The position numbers and the translations under genes were made by a program. Positions 1 through 8,676 of a stretch of DNA of 14,002 nt are shown here, piece by piece. A model generated the notes under the pieces. The model was not told the DNA's origin. It was given only the letters and a program-made list of their open reading frames with translations, and made no database searches. The stretch comes from Temnopleurus reevesii (lineage: Eukaryota > Echinodermata > Echinoidea > Temnopleuroida > Temnopleuridae). The stretch is from the NCBI GenBank assembly GCA_036244855.1, contig BQKZ01002436.1, positions 1 to 14,002 of the forward strand, read 5' to 3'. Within the stretch, counting starts at the first letter, position 1. Each line of letters opens with the position of its first letter.

Positions 1-212
1 AGCAAAGTTAGACAATCCGTTCAAACCTTCTGAATTGTCATATTATTAACGGCACGACGATGGGGATTCGTACCATTGACCCATTGACAGCTACTCACTC
101 ACTCTGCAAAAAACATTTGAAAATTTCTCATTGAAAAAAAGTCACCAAATATTGTACAACGATGTCGATTCTTTGGGGGATGGCAAGAGAACGGTTCGGT
201 CAAATGGCCCTA
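1..212. other. Unassigned AT-rich flank
   Basis: I see no credible gene. The open frame starting near 131 runs through the hairpin at 213-328 and into fold-back element 1, with no recognisable domain. It is most likely a chance ORF. Confidence 0.5.
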
Positions 213-328
213 GTCACATAGGACCCCGGAAGCAACACGTTTCACCCCGACTCTTTGTTAATTCACAGGTAGCTGCCTCAGAACAACGAGTCGGGGTGAA
301 TCGTGTTGCTTCCGGGGTCCTATGTGAC
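213..328. repeat. Long near-perfect hairpin (41-bp stem, 34-nt loop)
   Basis: Bases 213-253 are the reverse complement of 288-328 with one mismatch in 41 positions (40/41). The loop is 254-287. The arms are clearly GC-richer than the AT-rich DNA around them, and no second copy is visible in the window. Such a structure could be a small palindromic transposon, a recent inverted duplication, or the source of a hairpin RNA. The stem is more perfect than most animal microRNA precursors, so I do not call a microRNA. Confidence 0.9.
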
Positions 329-355
329 CGGGACTTTACTGGCTTTTGTAGACCT

Positions 356-1881
356 GGGCCCAGTTGCTCAAAATCGAGACAAAATAGAGACAGGAAATCT
401 TTTGGAGATATCTTTTACCACTGGGTTGTCAATAATCTTCGTAAATCCGTTTCAGGAAGGGATTCTAGCGTGCTCGTTGCTAAAGTCTAGTCTTACTCAC
501 GGGATTAGGTAAGATCTATATTTCAGCAAACATTATTATTTGTAATTACAAAAAAAAATGCGACATAACTCTTGGAAATACGCTACAGAGAAATTTAAAC
601 ACTGATTTATATCCATCACAATCAATACAAATGCTTACTGTTTGATGACAAACAAACGCTAGATCAGGCACTCCTATATCGTTAGTCTAAATATTAGACA
701 TACAACAAGCATTGAGTTGTTACAGAATAAAATTTCATGAAAAAAATATTATCACTGATATCGTCAAATTTGAAAAAAAAAATCGAAAAAAGCCACGTAT
801 TACTGTGTATTCTTTAAACAGGGTCTTCATTCATAGAAATGTTCTAATTCTATGGTAATCTGATGTAAACAAACGAGCTAGCCTTTAAAAACGGAGTATT
901 TCCCCTAAAACGTATTGTCTTCTGTTTGTGTGTGTATTGTAATTCAGTTACATGCCTTTTTAGAAAATAATTAGATTTTTTGCATGAAAATAAGTCACAA
1001 ATCACTGCAAATTTCTTCTATACTGTAGGGTTCGTTTTCTCAATTTATATTGTAAAATAATGATTCAGTAAATGTGATTCTTTTAAAAGACATATTTGTT
1101 CTTGGTATTTTAAAATGATCTTTTTAAACTTTCAAAATGAAATAATATTATGATTGGCCCAGAATCCCACTGAATTGGGAGTCTGAAATGTTATTTCGCG
1201 CAGGCTTGATAGAACTAGACAATCCCGCTCTCGATGTGTTGTAACTCGCTGTCAATGAACACAAACACATTTGTTTATATCAGCTTGTCATAGAAATGGA
1301 ATACTTCTGTGAATATAGACCATGTTCATCGCCGAATAGGCAATGTTACGTGGCTAATTCTATCGATTTTTACTAAGTTTGACAAAATCAGTGGTATAAT
1401 TTTTTTCATGAAATATGTAACAATATCTGATTCTATCTAATTAAGAGAAAAACCTGGGGTAAAAACAGGAAAAAGTTTATTCTGTAATAATTCGGTGGTT
1501 GTCTTAGTTGTGATCTTTAGATTAATGAAATAGGGGTGCCTGACCTAGCACTTAGTTGTGAATTTCAAAGATAAAAGCAAATGAGCTGTTTTCGACATTG
1601 AAAATCGAATAATTGGAGCATTTTACTGTGTGTGATGGGTATACATCATTGTTTAAAGTTTCTCAATGGTTCAATTCCGAAAATCAATCCGCATTTTGTT
1701 TGTTATCCATAATCATACTTTCTGAAAGATGGATATTTTGTAATCCCATGAGTAAGGCTAAGCTTTCGCAACGAGTGGGCTATCCCTTCGTGCAACATAT
1801 TTACAAGAATATTGACAACTCAGCGGTGAAAGATAGGTTTAAAAGAAAAAGATGTCTTGTCTCGGCTTTGAGCAACCGGCC
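356..1881. mobile_element. Fold-back (long-TIR) DNA element, copy 1
   Basis: The left arm (about 356-875) read on the minus strand aligns with the right arm (about 1267-1881) read on the plus strand. Matching landmarks include the outer GGGCCCAGTTGCTCAAAA-like terminus, a block around AATCCCGTGAGTAAGGCTA, and CATAGAA...GAATG/ATAGACC near the inner edge. Identity is imperfect, roughly 70-80% by eye. The central segment 876-1266 is not repeated within this copy. It recurs in inverted orientation in copy 2 at 11463-12195, which defines a family. No transposase frame is visible, so the copy would be non-autonomous. I could not find a convincing target-site duplication, so the superfamily is open. 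Confidence 0.8.
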
Positions 1882-2380
1882 ATTGGACGACACATTTTCA
1901 AATCTATTTCTGAACATTTTGGCAAACATTACGTTATACACGCCACCCCTCCTCTGATCGACATCCATGACGGTAATATAGCAGGCAATCTATACGAAAT
2001 ATATTTGTGAAAGAACGATATCGAACACTTAATCTTCATTTCACATTAATCTATAAATAAAATATGTACATATTTATACATACAAAGAGAATAACAGGCG
2101 ACGTGATATCGTAATTTGGAATGGATTGTACGAATATTATGTTTATCTCATTCATTTACTTCGATTATAGCACGATAATTGTAGGCGTTTGTTCTACCTT
2201 TATCATATCTGGCAGGGTGAAAACCAGCGGTATAGATTACATGACTGTCGCTCGTAGAGTTGAAAACAAACATTTAATAAAGCTATAACCTTTATTTCTC
2301 GTAATGCAAGCCTGCCACACCCTGTGCAAATCAGCTCATGAAGAAGGGCTATGTTTCCCATTGAAATAAAAAAATCAATC
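1882..2380. other. Unassigned spacer
   Basis: This AT-rich DNA lies between the right end of fold-back copy 1 and the LINE tail. I see no supported gene, RNA or repeat. The bases just left of 2381 should include the LINE target-site duplication. I could not match them convincingly to the far side of the element; the best partial match is a 7-base AATCAAT near 9121. Confidence 0.5.
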
Positions 2381-2401
2381 TTCTTCTTCTTCTTCTTCTT
2401 C
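2381..2401 (-). repeat. (GAA)7 tail at LINE 3' end
   Basis: The plus strand reads seven TTC units, so the element strand reads (GAA)7, directly preceded by CTCAAGGA. The sequence changes abruptly to AT-rich flank at 2380. A short microsatellite at this spot is the expected 3' terminus of a LINE that lacks a poly(A) tail, and it marks the insertion boundary. Confidence 0.85.
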
Positions 2402-2412
2402 TCCTTGAGTTC

Positions 2413-2450
2413 CTCCAGTCTGGAGAACTGTACACAGATGGAGTGTACAG
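2413..2450 (-). promoter_or_regulatory. Paired stem-loops in the LINE 3' UTR
   Basis: Bases 2428-2435 and 2443-2450 form a perfect 8-bp stem (CTGTACAC/GTGTACAG) around a 7-nt loop. Two bases away, 2413-2425 form CTCCAG-N-CTGGAG, which can fold as a shorter hairpin. Both lie within about 50 nt of the (GAA)7 tail. In several LINE families the reverse transcriptase recognises a stem-loop near the RNA 3' end, so this is a plausible recognition element. The structure is seen in the sequence. Its role is inferred. Confidence 0.6.
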
Positions 2451-2497
2451 GCAATTTGGAAAGTACAAATACAAGGTGCAGGAACATATGACTTGGG

Positions 2498-5400
2498 TCA
2501 ACAATTAAGTCGTTTGTGATGTATGCCAGTTAGGTATTGAAATGTAATGTCATAAAACTCTTTACTGTCCACATCTAGGACACCGAGCAAGATAAGGCGG
2601 GTGACAGAGACAGGAGTTTCCATAGGAGAAAGTCTATCAAGGTAGAGCCTCACATCTGAGGAGAAGTAGGAGAGAGCCTTCCTTCTTTCTTCTGAATACA
2701 TGGTGCACTCCCCAATAATGTGCTCGACAGTCTCACTAGCTGATTTGCAGGCAGTGCAAAGTGGATCCAACACATCCTGCGTGATTTTGCATAATCTGGA
2801 TTTAGTGAGGTAGGTGTGAGTGAGAAATTGAGCCTTGATGGTGATTGCTTCTCGTAGGCGAGGAGGATCGATGATGGAGGGATAGAGGTTCTTGACGTGG
2901 GCTGGATTTACATCGACAAACAGGGAGAGTGAAGAATGTTCCTGAATGTACTGGCTGGTGGAAGAGGCAACAAATTCATTGGCAGCCAAAGTAATCATCT
3001 TCTTCCAGGCTTGGTAGGTGAGGGGTTCACTGCAGCACTGAGTCAGGTCTGGGAGATTATACTTGGCGAGAATAACTTTGAACCGCTTCAAAGTTGGTGC
3101 ATTTGGGTGCTGACATATTGTGTGATAGAATAGTCTCGATTCAACTCTTGAGGGGGGCAGGACAAGCAATTTACCAAGTAAGCGAAGGTGGGCAAGGTCA
3201 ACAGACGTGGACAGAGGTGCCAATCCTGTGAGTAGGTTTATAGCGGCAGAGCTTGTTGTCTTGGGAAGTCCAAGGAGTGTCTTGAAAACTTGGTTCTGGT
3301 ATTTGTCGAGAGTGCTTGTTTCTCCTTTGAGTAAGTTGATGATTTCCACACCATACAGCATACGAGGAACACAGAAGACATCCCATAGTACTGCTAGAAT
3401 GGGAGGAGAAAGGCCTCTTCTCTTGGCTCCTGAACCAGTAAGGCTATAGAGAGTTTTACTACCAATCTGCATGATATTGTGACATCGGTTAGCAGTACGC
3501 TTGGAGGCTCTCTGGACACCTAGATGAGGATGACTGTCCTTCTCAGGGATGAAATTATTCCCAAACTTCCAGACACGAGTTTCTTGGGTGGCTCTATCAT
3601 TATGGACGACGACAGCACTCTTTGACGGGTTGATTGAATAGTGCCAGTGAGTCGAATAAGAGTGCACTGTCGCTAACATCTCGTTAAGCTCCTGTTCTGT
3701 ATTTGCAAGTAGGACTACGTCATCAGCCAAAACCAGCGTGCCTATGTAACGCCCCAGAGTACAGCAGCCAACTTCACTGTTCCTCAGCCTTTTGATGAGT
3801 CCATCAATATAGACAAGGTAAAGAAGAGGAGATAGTATTCCACCTTGTCTCACTCCTTGCTTGACTGGAAACCACTGGCTAATCTGGTTGTTCCAATACA
3901 CAGTGCTTTTGAGGCCACTGTAGAGTTTGAGAATGATGTACCATGTCATACCAGTTACTCCAAGGTGATAGAGTTTGTACATCAGTCCTGTGTGCCAGAC
4001 AGTGTCAAAGGCTTTGGCAGCGTCGAGAAAAGCAGCGTATGTGGGTTTCTTGCTTTTAGTGTTGTTTTCCACGATGAAGTTGAGTGATATAGCTGTTAGG
4101 GAGCAGGAGTGGTCTTCTTGAAATCCATGCTGAAGCTCATCAGGGACATCAAATTCTTCGAGACATTGGGTAATGGTAGGTTTTAGCAGAGTTTCCACCA
4201 GTTTGCAGAAGGTAGTAGACAGGGTGATACCTCTGTAGTTCCCTGGATCACACACAGATTTCCCTTTACCTTTGTGGATAGGTATGATAATTCCTCTCAG
4301 AAAAGAATCCGGAATGTGCCCAAAAGATAACAATGAGTTGAGGAGAAAGAGAAGAAGCCTTCTAACGTTTTTTCCAGAGAGGATGACATGCTCGGCAGAT
4401 ATGTTGTCAATACCCGGAGCCTTGTTTTTCTTGAGCTTCTTGATTGCCTGGTTAAGTTCTTCGATGGTGAACTCAACTTTCGATGGGGTGATTGAGCTGG
4501 CAATGTCCTTAACACTATCCACAATGCTTTGTTGGTAAGACTTATTGCTGGGTTCAGCAAGGTCAGAGAAGAAGGCATTGAACCCATGTATGACTCCACT
4601 TCCAGCATACTCCTTCTCATTGTAGGTAAGGGTGTCTGTCTCGGATACTTTTTGACTTCTAGATTGCTTGATCAGTCGATAAAAGAGCTTAGAGTCGGAC
4701 TTCCTTGCGATTTCAATCTGGCGGATGAGAGCAAGCTCGCGATTTCTTCTCGATCGTCTGAGAGCAACACGGAATGCATGCTTAGAAGCTTTGTAGTCCT
4801 TCCACAGTTGGTTTGATGGATCCTTGTCTCTACCATTGTGCTTCCAGGTTCTCCAAATCAACTTCATAGCTTTGTAAGAAGCATCAACCTTCGAGTCCCA
4901 TTCATGCTTTTGGTGTTTTCTTTTGATGCCAGATGAAGTAGACTCGAGGTGAGAAGTACTAGTATTACACATCTCTGTAGCTAGTTGATTGAGAACTTGC
5001 TCAAGTTGATTATGATTCAGTGAGCTCTCTTGGAGTTGATTGAGAATTTTTTCACAAGTTACTTCAAGAGGTATGGTGTATTTATCCTCAATCTCCTTTG
5101 AGGTGTACTGGCTCCATTTGATTTGTATGCGTCGGAGTGACTGTCCACTATGTTTGGTGGAGGCAGGTAACTTTGTAGAGGTTGCTCGATCTTCTATGGA
5201 TATCTCATTCATCCACTTGATGTACACTTGGATAGGAAGATGATCAGAGGTATTCATCGGATCTTCTTGAAAGGTACTGAACCTCTGCATTAAGTGCATC
5301 TGCCGTGTGTTAGTGATGAACATGTCTATGCAGGACTTGTTGACACCGTTGTCGCTGCAGTAGGTGTGGCTGGCTGCTTTCCCATTAGAAGTTCCAACAT

Positions 5401-6034
5401 TGGCAAGATCAAACTTCTCCATGAATGAGTGTAAGAGGTTGGTCTTTGTTTTCCACATATGGCTTGGTAGGGAGAGGTCTGCATTGAAGTCACCACAGAT
5501 TAGGAGCTTGCTGCTTGGGTACTGTGCACTTACACTCTCAATCTCCGCAAGAATCTCATTATATTCCATGAGGTCAACTGATCCATAACCAGATGGCATA
5601 TACACATTAAATATGATAAGGTCCTCTCCTCTGTTACGGCCTTTGAGTAGAATGCCAATGAGTCTGGTAGAAGATGTGTCAAGCACGGTTGCACAGGATT
5701 TCAGGGTCTTTTTCAGCAGAACTGCAACTCCAGCTTTACCTCTGCAATAGGTCGTTGGACCACTATCATTCGCGTCAAAAGTTTTAACTACAACATCGTG
5801 GTAATCTGACACAGTAGCAAGCTTGTCAGTGTCAAACTTGTGCAGCCAATGTTCTTGAACACATAAGACATCAACATTTTGGACAAGACTGTGCAAATAG
5901 TGACGGTTTGCCTCAAACCCTCTCATGTTGAAAGAGATTACATGTAGGCTGCTAGGTGTGGTACGTGATACGTGCTGCGTGCGTTTTGAAGTGTGAGTTG
6001 AAGAGAGAGTTGGCTTATTGTGTGCAGGTGACAT
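2498..6034 (-). CDS. LINE ORF2: AP-like endonuclease / reverse transcriptase / CCHC protein
   Basis: This is the replication enzyme of the retrotransposon. It nicks chromosomal DNA and copies the element RNA from the nick. From the first ATG (6034) it has 1178 residues. The endonuclease spans about 30-270: Asn36 in SFNMRG, Glu61 in QEHW, Tyr145 in YMPSGYG, Asp182 and Asn184 in GDFN, and Asp264-His265 in SDH. The reverse transcriptase spans about 550-840: GNYRGI near 599, motif A FLDAAKAFD with Asp671, motif B RQGGILSP near 729, and motif C LADD with Asp771 and Asp772. A C-terminal knuckle has Cys1093, Cys1096, His1105 and Cys1110. All expected catalytic residues are present and no stop interrupts the frame. 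The frame is open upstream to 6160 but has no ATG before 6034, so the start is uncertain. It overlaps ORF1 by 97 nt in the -1 frame. I recognise no RNase H domain. Confidence 0.93.
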   Translation of the reverse strand: MSPAHNKPTLSSTHTSKRTQHVSRTTPSSLHVISFNMRGFEANRHYLHSLVQNVDVLCVQEHWLHKFDTDKLATVSDYHDVVVKTFDANDSGPTTYCRGKAGVAVLLKKTLKSCATVLDTSSTRLIGILLKGRNRGEDLIIFNVYMPSGYGSVDLMEYNEILAEIESVSAQYPSSKLLICGDFNADLSLPSHMWKTKTNLLHSFMEKFDLANVGTSNGKAASHTYCSDNGVNKSCIDMFITNTRQMHLMQRFSTFQEDPMNTSDHLPIQVYIKWMNEISIEDRATSTKLPASTKHSGQSLRRIQIKWSQYTSKEIEDKYTIPLEVTCEKILNQLQESSLNHNQLEQVLNQLATEMCNTSTSHLESTSSGIKRKHQKHEWDSKVDASYKAMKLIWRTWKHNGRDKDPSNQLWKDYKASKHAFRVALRRSRRNRELALIRQIEIARKSDSKLFYRLIKQSRSQKVSETDTLTYNEKEYAGSGVIHGFNAFFSDLAEPSNKSYQQSIVDSVKDIASSITPSKVEFTIEELNQAIKKLKKNKAPGIDNISAEHVILSGKNVRRLLLFLLNSLLSFGHIPDSFLRGIIIPIHKGKGKSVCDPGNYRGITLSTTFCKLVETLLKPTITQCLEEFDVPDELQHGFQEDHSCSLTAISLNFIVENNTKSKKPTYAAFLDAAKAFDTVWHTGLMYKLYHLGVTGMTWYIILKLYSGLKSTVYWNNQISQWFPVKQGVRQGGILSPLLYLVYIDGLIKRLRNSEVGCCTLGRYIGTLVLADDVVLLANTEQELNEMLATVHSYSTHWHYSINPSKSAVVVHNDRATQETRVWKFGNNFIPEKDSHPHLGVQRASKRTANRCHNIMQIGSKTLYSLTGSGAKRRGLSPPILAVLWDVFCVPRMLYGVEIINLLKGETSTLDKYQNQVFKTLLGLPKTTSSAAINLLTGLAPLSTSVDLAHLRLLGKLLVLPPSRVESRLFYHTICQHPNAPTLKRFKVILAKYNLPDLTQCCSEPLTYQAWKKMITLAANEFVASSTSQYIQEHSSLSLFVDVNPAHVKNLYPSIIDPPRLREAITIKAQFLTHTYLTKSRLCKITQDVLDPLCTACKSASETVEHIIGECTMYSEERRKALSYFSSDVRLYLDRLSPMETPVSVTRLILLGVLDVDSKEFYDITFQYLTGIHHKRLNC

Positions 6035-6160
6035 TGGACGAGCGTCATCATTGTTCCCAAGTTGGTAGTTGGACTTTGCAGGAGAAATATCGCATTTGTG
6101 GCAGCTCGATGTATCACTGATGATAATGTCTCTTTTGACTGGCAATGACGAAAATCCTGC
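5938..6160 (-). other. ORF1/ORF2 overlap and ORF2 start zone
   Basis: The ORF2 frame opens just after a TAA at 6161-6163, while ORF1 stops at 5938-5940. Both frames are therefore open for about 220 nt, offset by -1. The only in-frame ATG ahead of the endonuclease is at 6034, with C at -3, a weak context. I see no standard X XXY YYZ slippery heptamer in the right register near the start of the overlap. ORF2 could be made by reinitiation, a non-AUG start (TTG at 6145) or frameshifting. The sequence does not decide among them. Confidence 0.7.
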
Positions 6161-8676
6161 TTATCATTAGAGTTATCCACTTGCGGTGCAACTGCCACAT
6201 TTGCTACGGGTATGTTGCGATTGGTATTAGCAAGCTGGCGTATGCCCTTGACTGCATCATATGGGGGCGGCTGGTGCATGTGACTGGTACTTGTGTGAGC
6301 TGAACTCTGTCGCAGACTTTCCTTAGATTTATTAATCACAGAGGAGTATAATTGGGCTTTCGCATGTTGGACTTGATGGTTGCTTTTCCGATTCTCCAAA
6401 TCAGTTTGATGAATGCTGCCGGTTTGTGCAGGCTCAGAAGGAATGTTTAGATGCGGGTGCACATGATTTTCTTTTGAGTAGCCTTCACTAGCTGAAACTT
6501 GCCCATGATCCTTTTCATGCGGTGCCGCGTTGCTCGTGTAAGCTTGTTTACTTCCTGATCGCTTTGCATGCATTATGTTCGAAGGACCCGCTTTACTATT
6601 AGGAGAACTTGAATTCTTGTTTTTGCGTTTACTTCTTGACTTTCTTGAGCGCTTTGGGATAGCCCCTTGCGATTGCCAGATGCTCTTGGTCTGTGTGATA
6701 ATGTCGTCTTCTCCAGATTCCGTATCCATGCTATCGTTTGAGCATTCATCATCCAGGATGGTAAATACATTTTGGGATTGCAGTGGAGGATTTACCGTGT
6801 GGTGCATATCTGAAGGGAAAGCATCCTTGCTAACTGGATTACCAAGCTCTGGTTCATCAGGCTCCTCTGAGAGGGATAATGTTTCGTCTAATCCATGATC
6901 AAGGCATGTGGCAAGTAGATGGTCATTCTTCAATCTTGATTTGCTTAAGTCTCTTGATAATACCTCGTTGGTCTTAAGGAGCCTTTCATTCCCATCAATT
7001 GAAAGCTTCAGTTCACGTCGAAGGGAATGTAGACTATCTTTCGCCCGAGCAAGTTCTTTTCTAAGGTGCTTTTCGACCTGGATAAAGGACTCGTTCTCCT
7101 TCTGGAGTCTACCATTTGTGATTTGAAGAGAGGAAATCTCCTTTTTCTGGCTTTTGGTGACCTCGTCGTGCTTGAGACAGACTTGACAATTAGGAATGTT
7201 GTCAGTCTGAGTTTGGCCATCAATGGTAGATGAGCAGATAGCAGGGGGTGCTACAGCTGCCATCGGAGACCAACTTGAGTTTGTTGCAGACATATTGGTG
7301 CTTTCCAAGGAGTCCTCATCTGACACACTGACAGTAGTTACACAAGAGTCTACATGTATACTTGAGTCACTTTTCGTATTGTCAGAATTCTGAGGAGGTT
7401 CATCTACTCTCACCTCCGTAGATTCCGAGGTACTGAGTTGCTGTTGGTCGTCCACATGTAGGTCATCACAATGAGCCTCGTCTTCTCTGTCGTTAGCCAG
7501 TGTAGGTGTAACATGATCATCCTTTGTACTCATTATATGTTGGGATGTAGAGTCCTTCAAGACCTTTTCAGGAACTGTTTCTTGCTTGTCAGTTAATAGT
7601 GAGGTATGTTCATCCTCAGCACTTGTAGCATGCTGGGACGATGGGTCATCCAACCAGTTTCCATGATCAATGTTGATGCTGGTATTATTCTCCTTACTTC
7701 CCATGATACACTGGGGTGTTGTGCTGTCATTCACATGATCCTGGTTGTGATCTTCGCTGGATACACTCTGACTGTGAGATGGCTTAGCGTCATTGTGCGA
7801 TAATTTGCAGATGGCACACATGAATACTAGAGAAGCATCAGTTTCATATCTGCTTACGTCAGAGTCATTCAAGTCAGCACATGGATAGTGGAACCAGTTC
7901 TTACATTGGTCACACTCGATAGTATCCATACACGAGTGGGTTTTACAGAGTGGGCAGAGAAGTTTCTTGTCTATGTCTGTGCATTCACATTGTTCCTTGT
8001 GTTTTGATGTTCCACTTCCGCCATCCTCAACGTCCTTGATTGCCTTGATAGTTGTAGAATTCTTGGCTGCAGATTTCTTGGGACCTTTCTCTGATCCTGC
8101 AAGCAGTGCTTTAGAGTTCGAGAGGAGTAATGCAAGCTTCTTGTTTGCTTCTATGATATCAAGGCGATTCCCCTCTGTCATTGACAAGACGTTTGGAAGA
8201 TGATCTTTAATCCACATGTCCATACAGGATCCATTCGCAAGAATGCGATTGCTTGTGTTGTACATATTTAGGACAAATTTAGTTCTTTGTCCCGGTTTGC
8301 CATTTTGCTTTAGTTTATTGGAGACTTTGAGAACATGCTCAACAGTATACCCATTGGCATCACAGACATTGGACATCTCAATGGCCAGAGTTTTGCTGTT
8401 CTCATTTAGATCATCAAAGTATTTATTTATGTTACTTCGTAGGCATTCATAGTAGGCAGTACTGCATGATATTACCATTTGCTTTCCACTATCTTTCATC
8501 TCTATTTTGGTGTCATCTTGGCATTTCTCAAGTTTCTTTTGCAATGCTTTCTTCTTGTTCAAAGAGTAGCTCCTTTGGGCATCGTGTACAGATTTTGAGA
8601 GTTTACGTTCATCATGGTCTCCACTAGGTTTGCAGATGGACAGATCTTTCTGCTCAGTATCCTTTATGGACAGCAT
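5938..8676 (-). CDS. LINE ORF1: PHD-finger, coiled-coil protein
   Basis: This is the first ORF of the LINE, with 912 residues from the first ATG at 8676. That ATG has A at -3; the open frame extends to a stop at 8719-8721 without another ATG. A PHD-type C4HC3 zinc finger has Cys241, Cys244, Cys255, Cys258, His263, Cys266, Cys287 and Cys290. A charged heptad-rich stretch at about 505-588 looks like a coiled coil. A highly basic patch at about 675-688 could bind RNA or act as a nuclear signal. Residues 300-470 are acidic and Ser/Thr-rich and carry three loose repeats of a DSTxQH-like unit. PHD fingers in LINE ORF1 are known and usually read histone tails, so a chromatin-targeting role is inferred. 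The last ~30 codons overlap ORF2. I see no esterase domain and no typical CCHC knuckle. Confidence 0.88.
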   Translation of the reverse strand: MLSIKDTEQKDLSICKPSGDHDERKLSKSVHDAQRSYSLNKKKALQKKLEKCQDDTKIEMKDSGKQMVISCSTAYYECLRSNINKYFDDLNENSKTLAIEMSNVCDANGYTVEHVLKVSNKLKQNGKPGQRTKFVLNMYNTSNRILANGSCMDMWIKDHLPNVLSMTEGNRLDIIEANKKLALLLSNSKALLAGSEKGPKKSAAKNSTTIKAIKDVEDGGSGTSKHKEQCECTDIDKKLLCPLCKTHSCMDTIECDQCKNWFHYPCADLNDSDVSRYETDASLVFMCAICKLSHNDAKPSHSQSVSSEDHNQDHVNDSTTPQCIMGSKENNTSINIDHGNWLDDPSSQHATSAEDEHTSLLTDKQETVPEKVLKDSTSQHIMSTKDDHVTPTLANDREDEAHCDDLHVDDQQQLSTSESTEVRVDEPPQNSDNTKSDSSIHVDSCVTTVSVSDEDSLESTNMSATNSSWSPMAAVAPPAICSSTIDGQTQTDNIPNCQVCLKHDEVTKSQKKEISSLQITNGRLQKENESFIQVEKHLRKELARAKDSLHSLRRELKLSIDGNERLLKTNEVLSRDLSKSRLKNDHLLATCLDHGLDETLSLSEEPDEPELGNPVSKDAFPSDMHHTVNPPLQSQNVFTILDDECSNDSMDTESGEDDIITQTKSIWQSQGAIPKRSRKSRSKRKNKNSSSPNSKAGPSNIMHAKRSGSKQAYTSNAAPHEKDHGQVSASEGYSKENHVHPHLNIPSEPAQTGSIHQTDLENRKSNHQVQHAKAQLYSSVINKSKESLRQSSAHTSTSHMHQPPPYDAVKGIRQLANTNRNIPVANVAVAPQVDNSNDKQDFRHCQSKETLSSVIHRAATNAIFLLQSPTTNLGTMMTLVQCHLHTISQLSLQLTLQNARSTYHVPHLAAYM

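Noticed and set aside
131..490. 119-codon open frame on the plus strand
   Set aside because: It crosses the 41-bp hairpin and the start of fold-back copy 1, has no domain, and codes through both complementary arms. A chance frame is more likely.
1613..1957. 114-codon open frame on the plus strand
   Set aside because: It lies in the right arm of fold-back copy 1. The homologous arm in copy 2 does not obviously preserve the frame.
2203..2487. 94-codon minus-strand frame with a poly-lysine run
   Set aside because: It reads through the LINE 3' UTR and the (GAA)7 tail into the flank. The lysine run is the microsatellite.
6145..6145. TTG as the ORF2 start, and TTG at 8712 as the ORF1 start
   Set aside because: Non-AUG starts are rare in animals, and ATG codons are available at 6034 and 8676. 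TTG at 6145 is kept only as an alternative for ORF2.
3198..8452. Many 62- to 107-codon frames inside the LINE on both strands
   Set aside because: They are out-of-frame or antisense shadows of ORF1 and ORF2, with no domain of their own.
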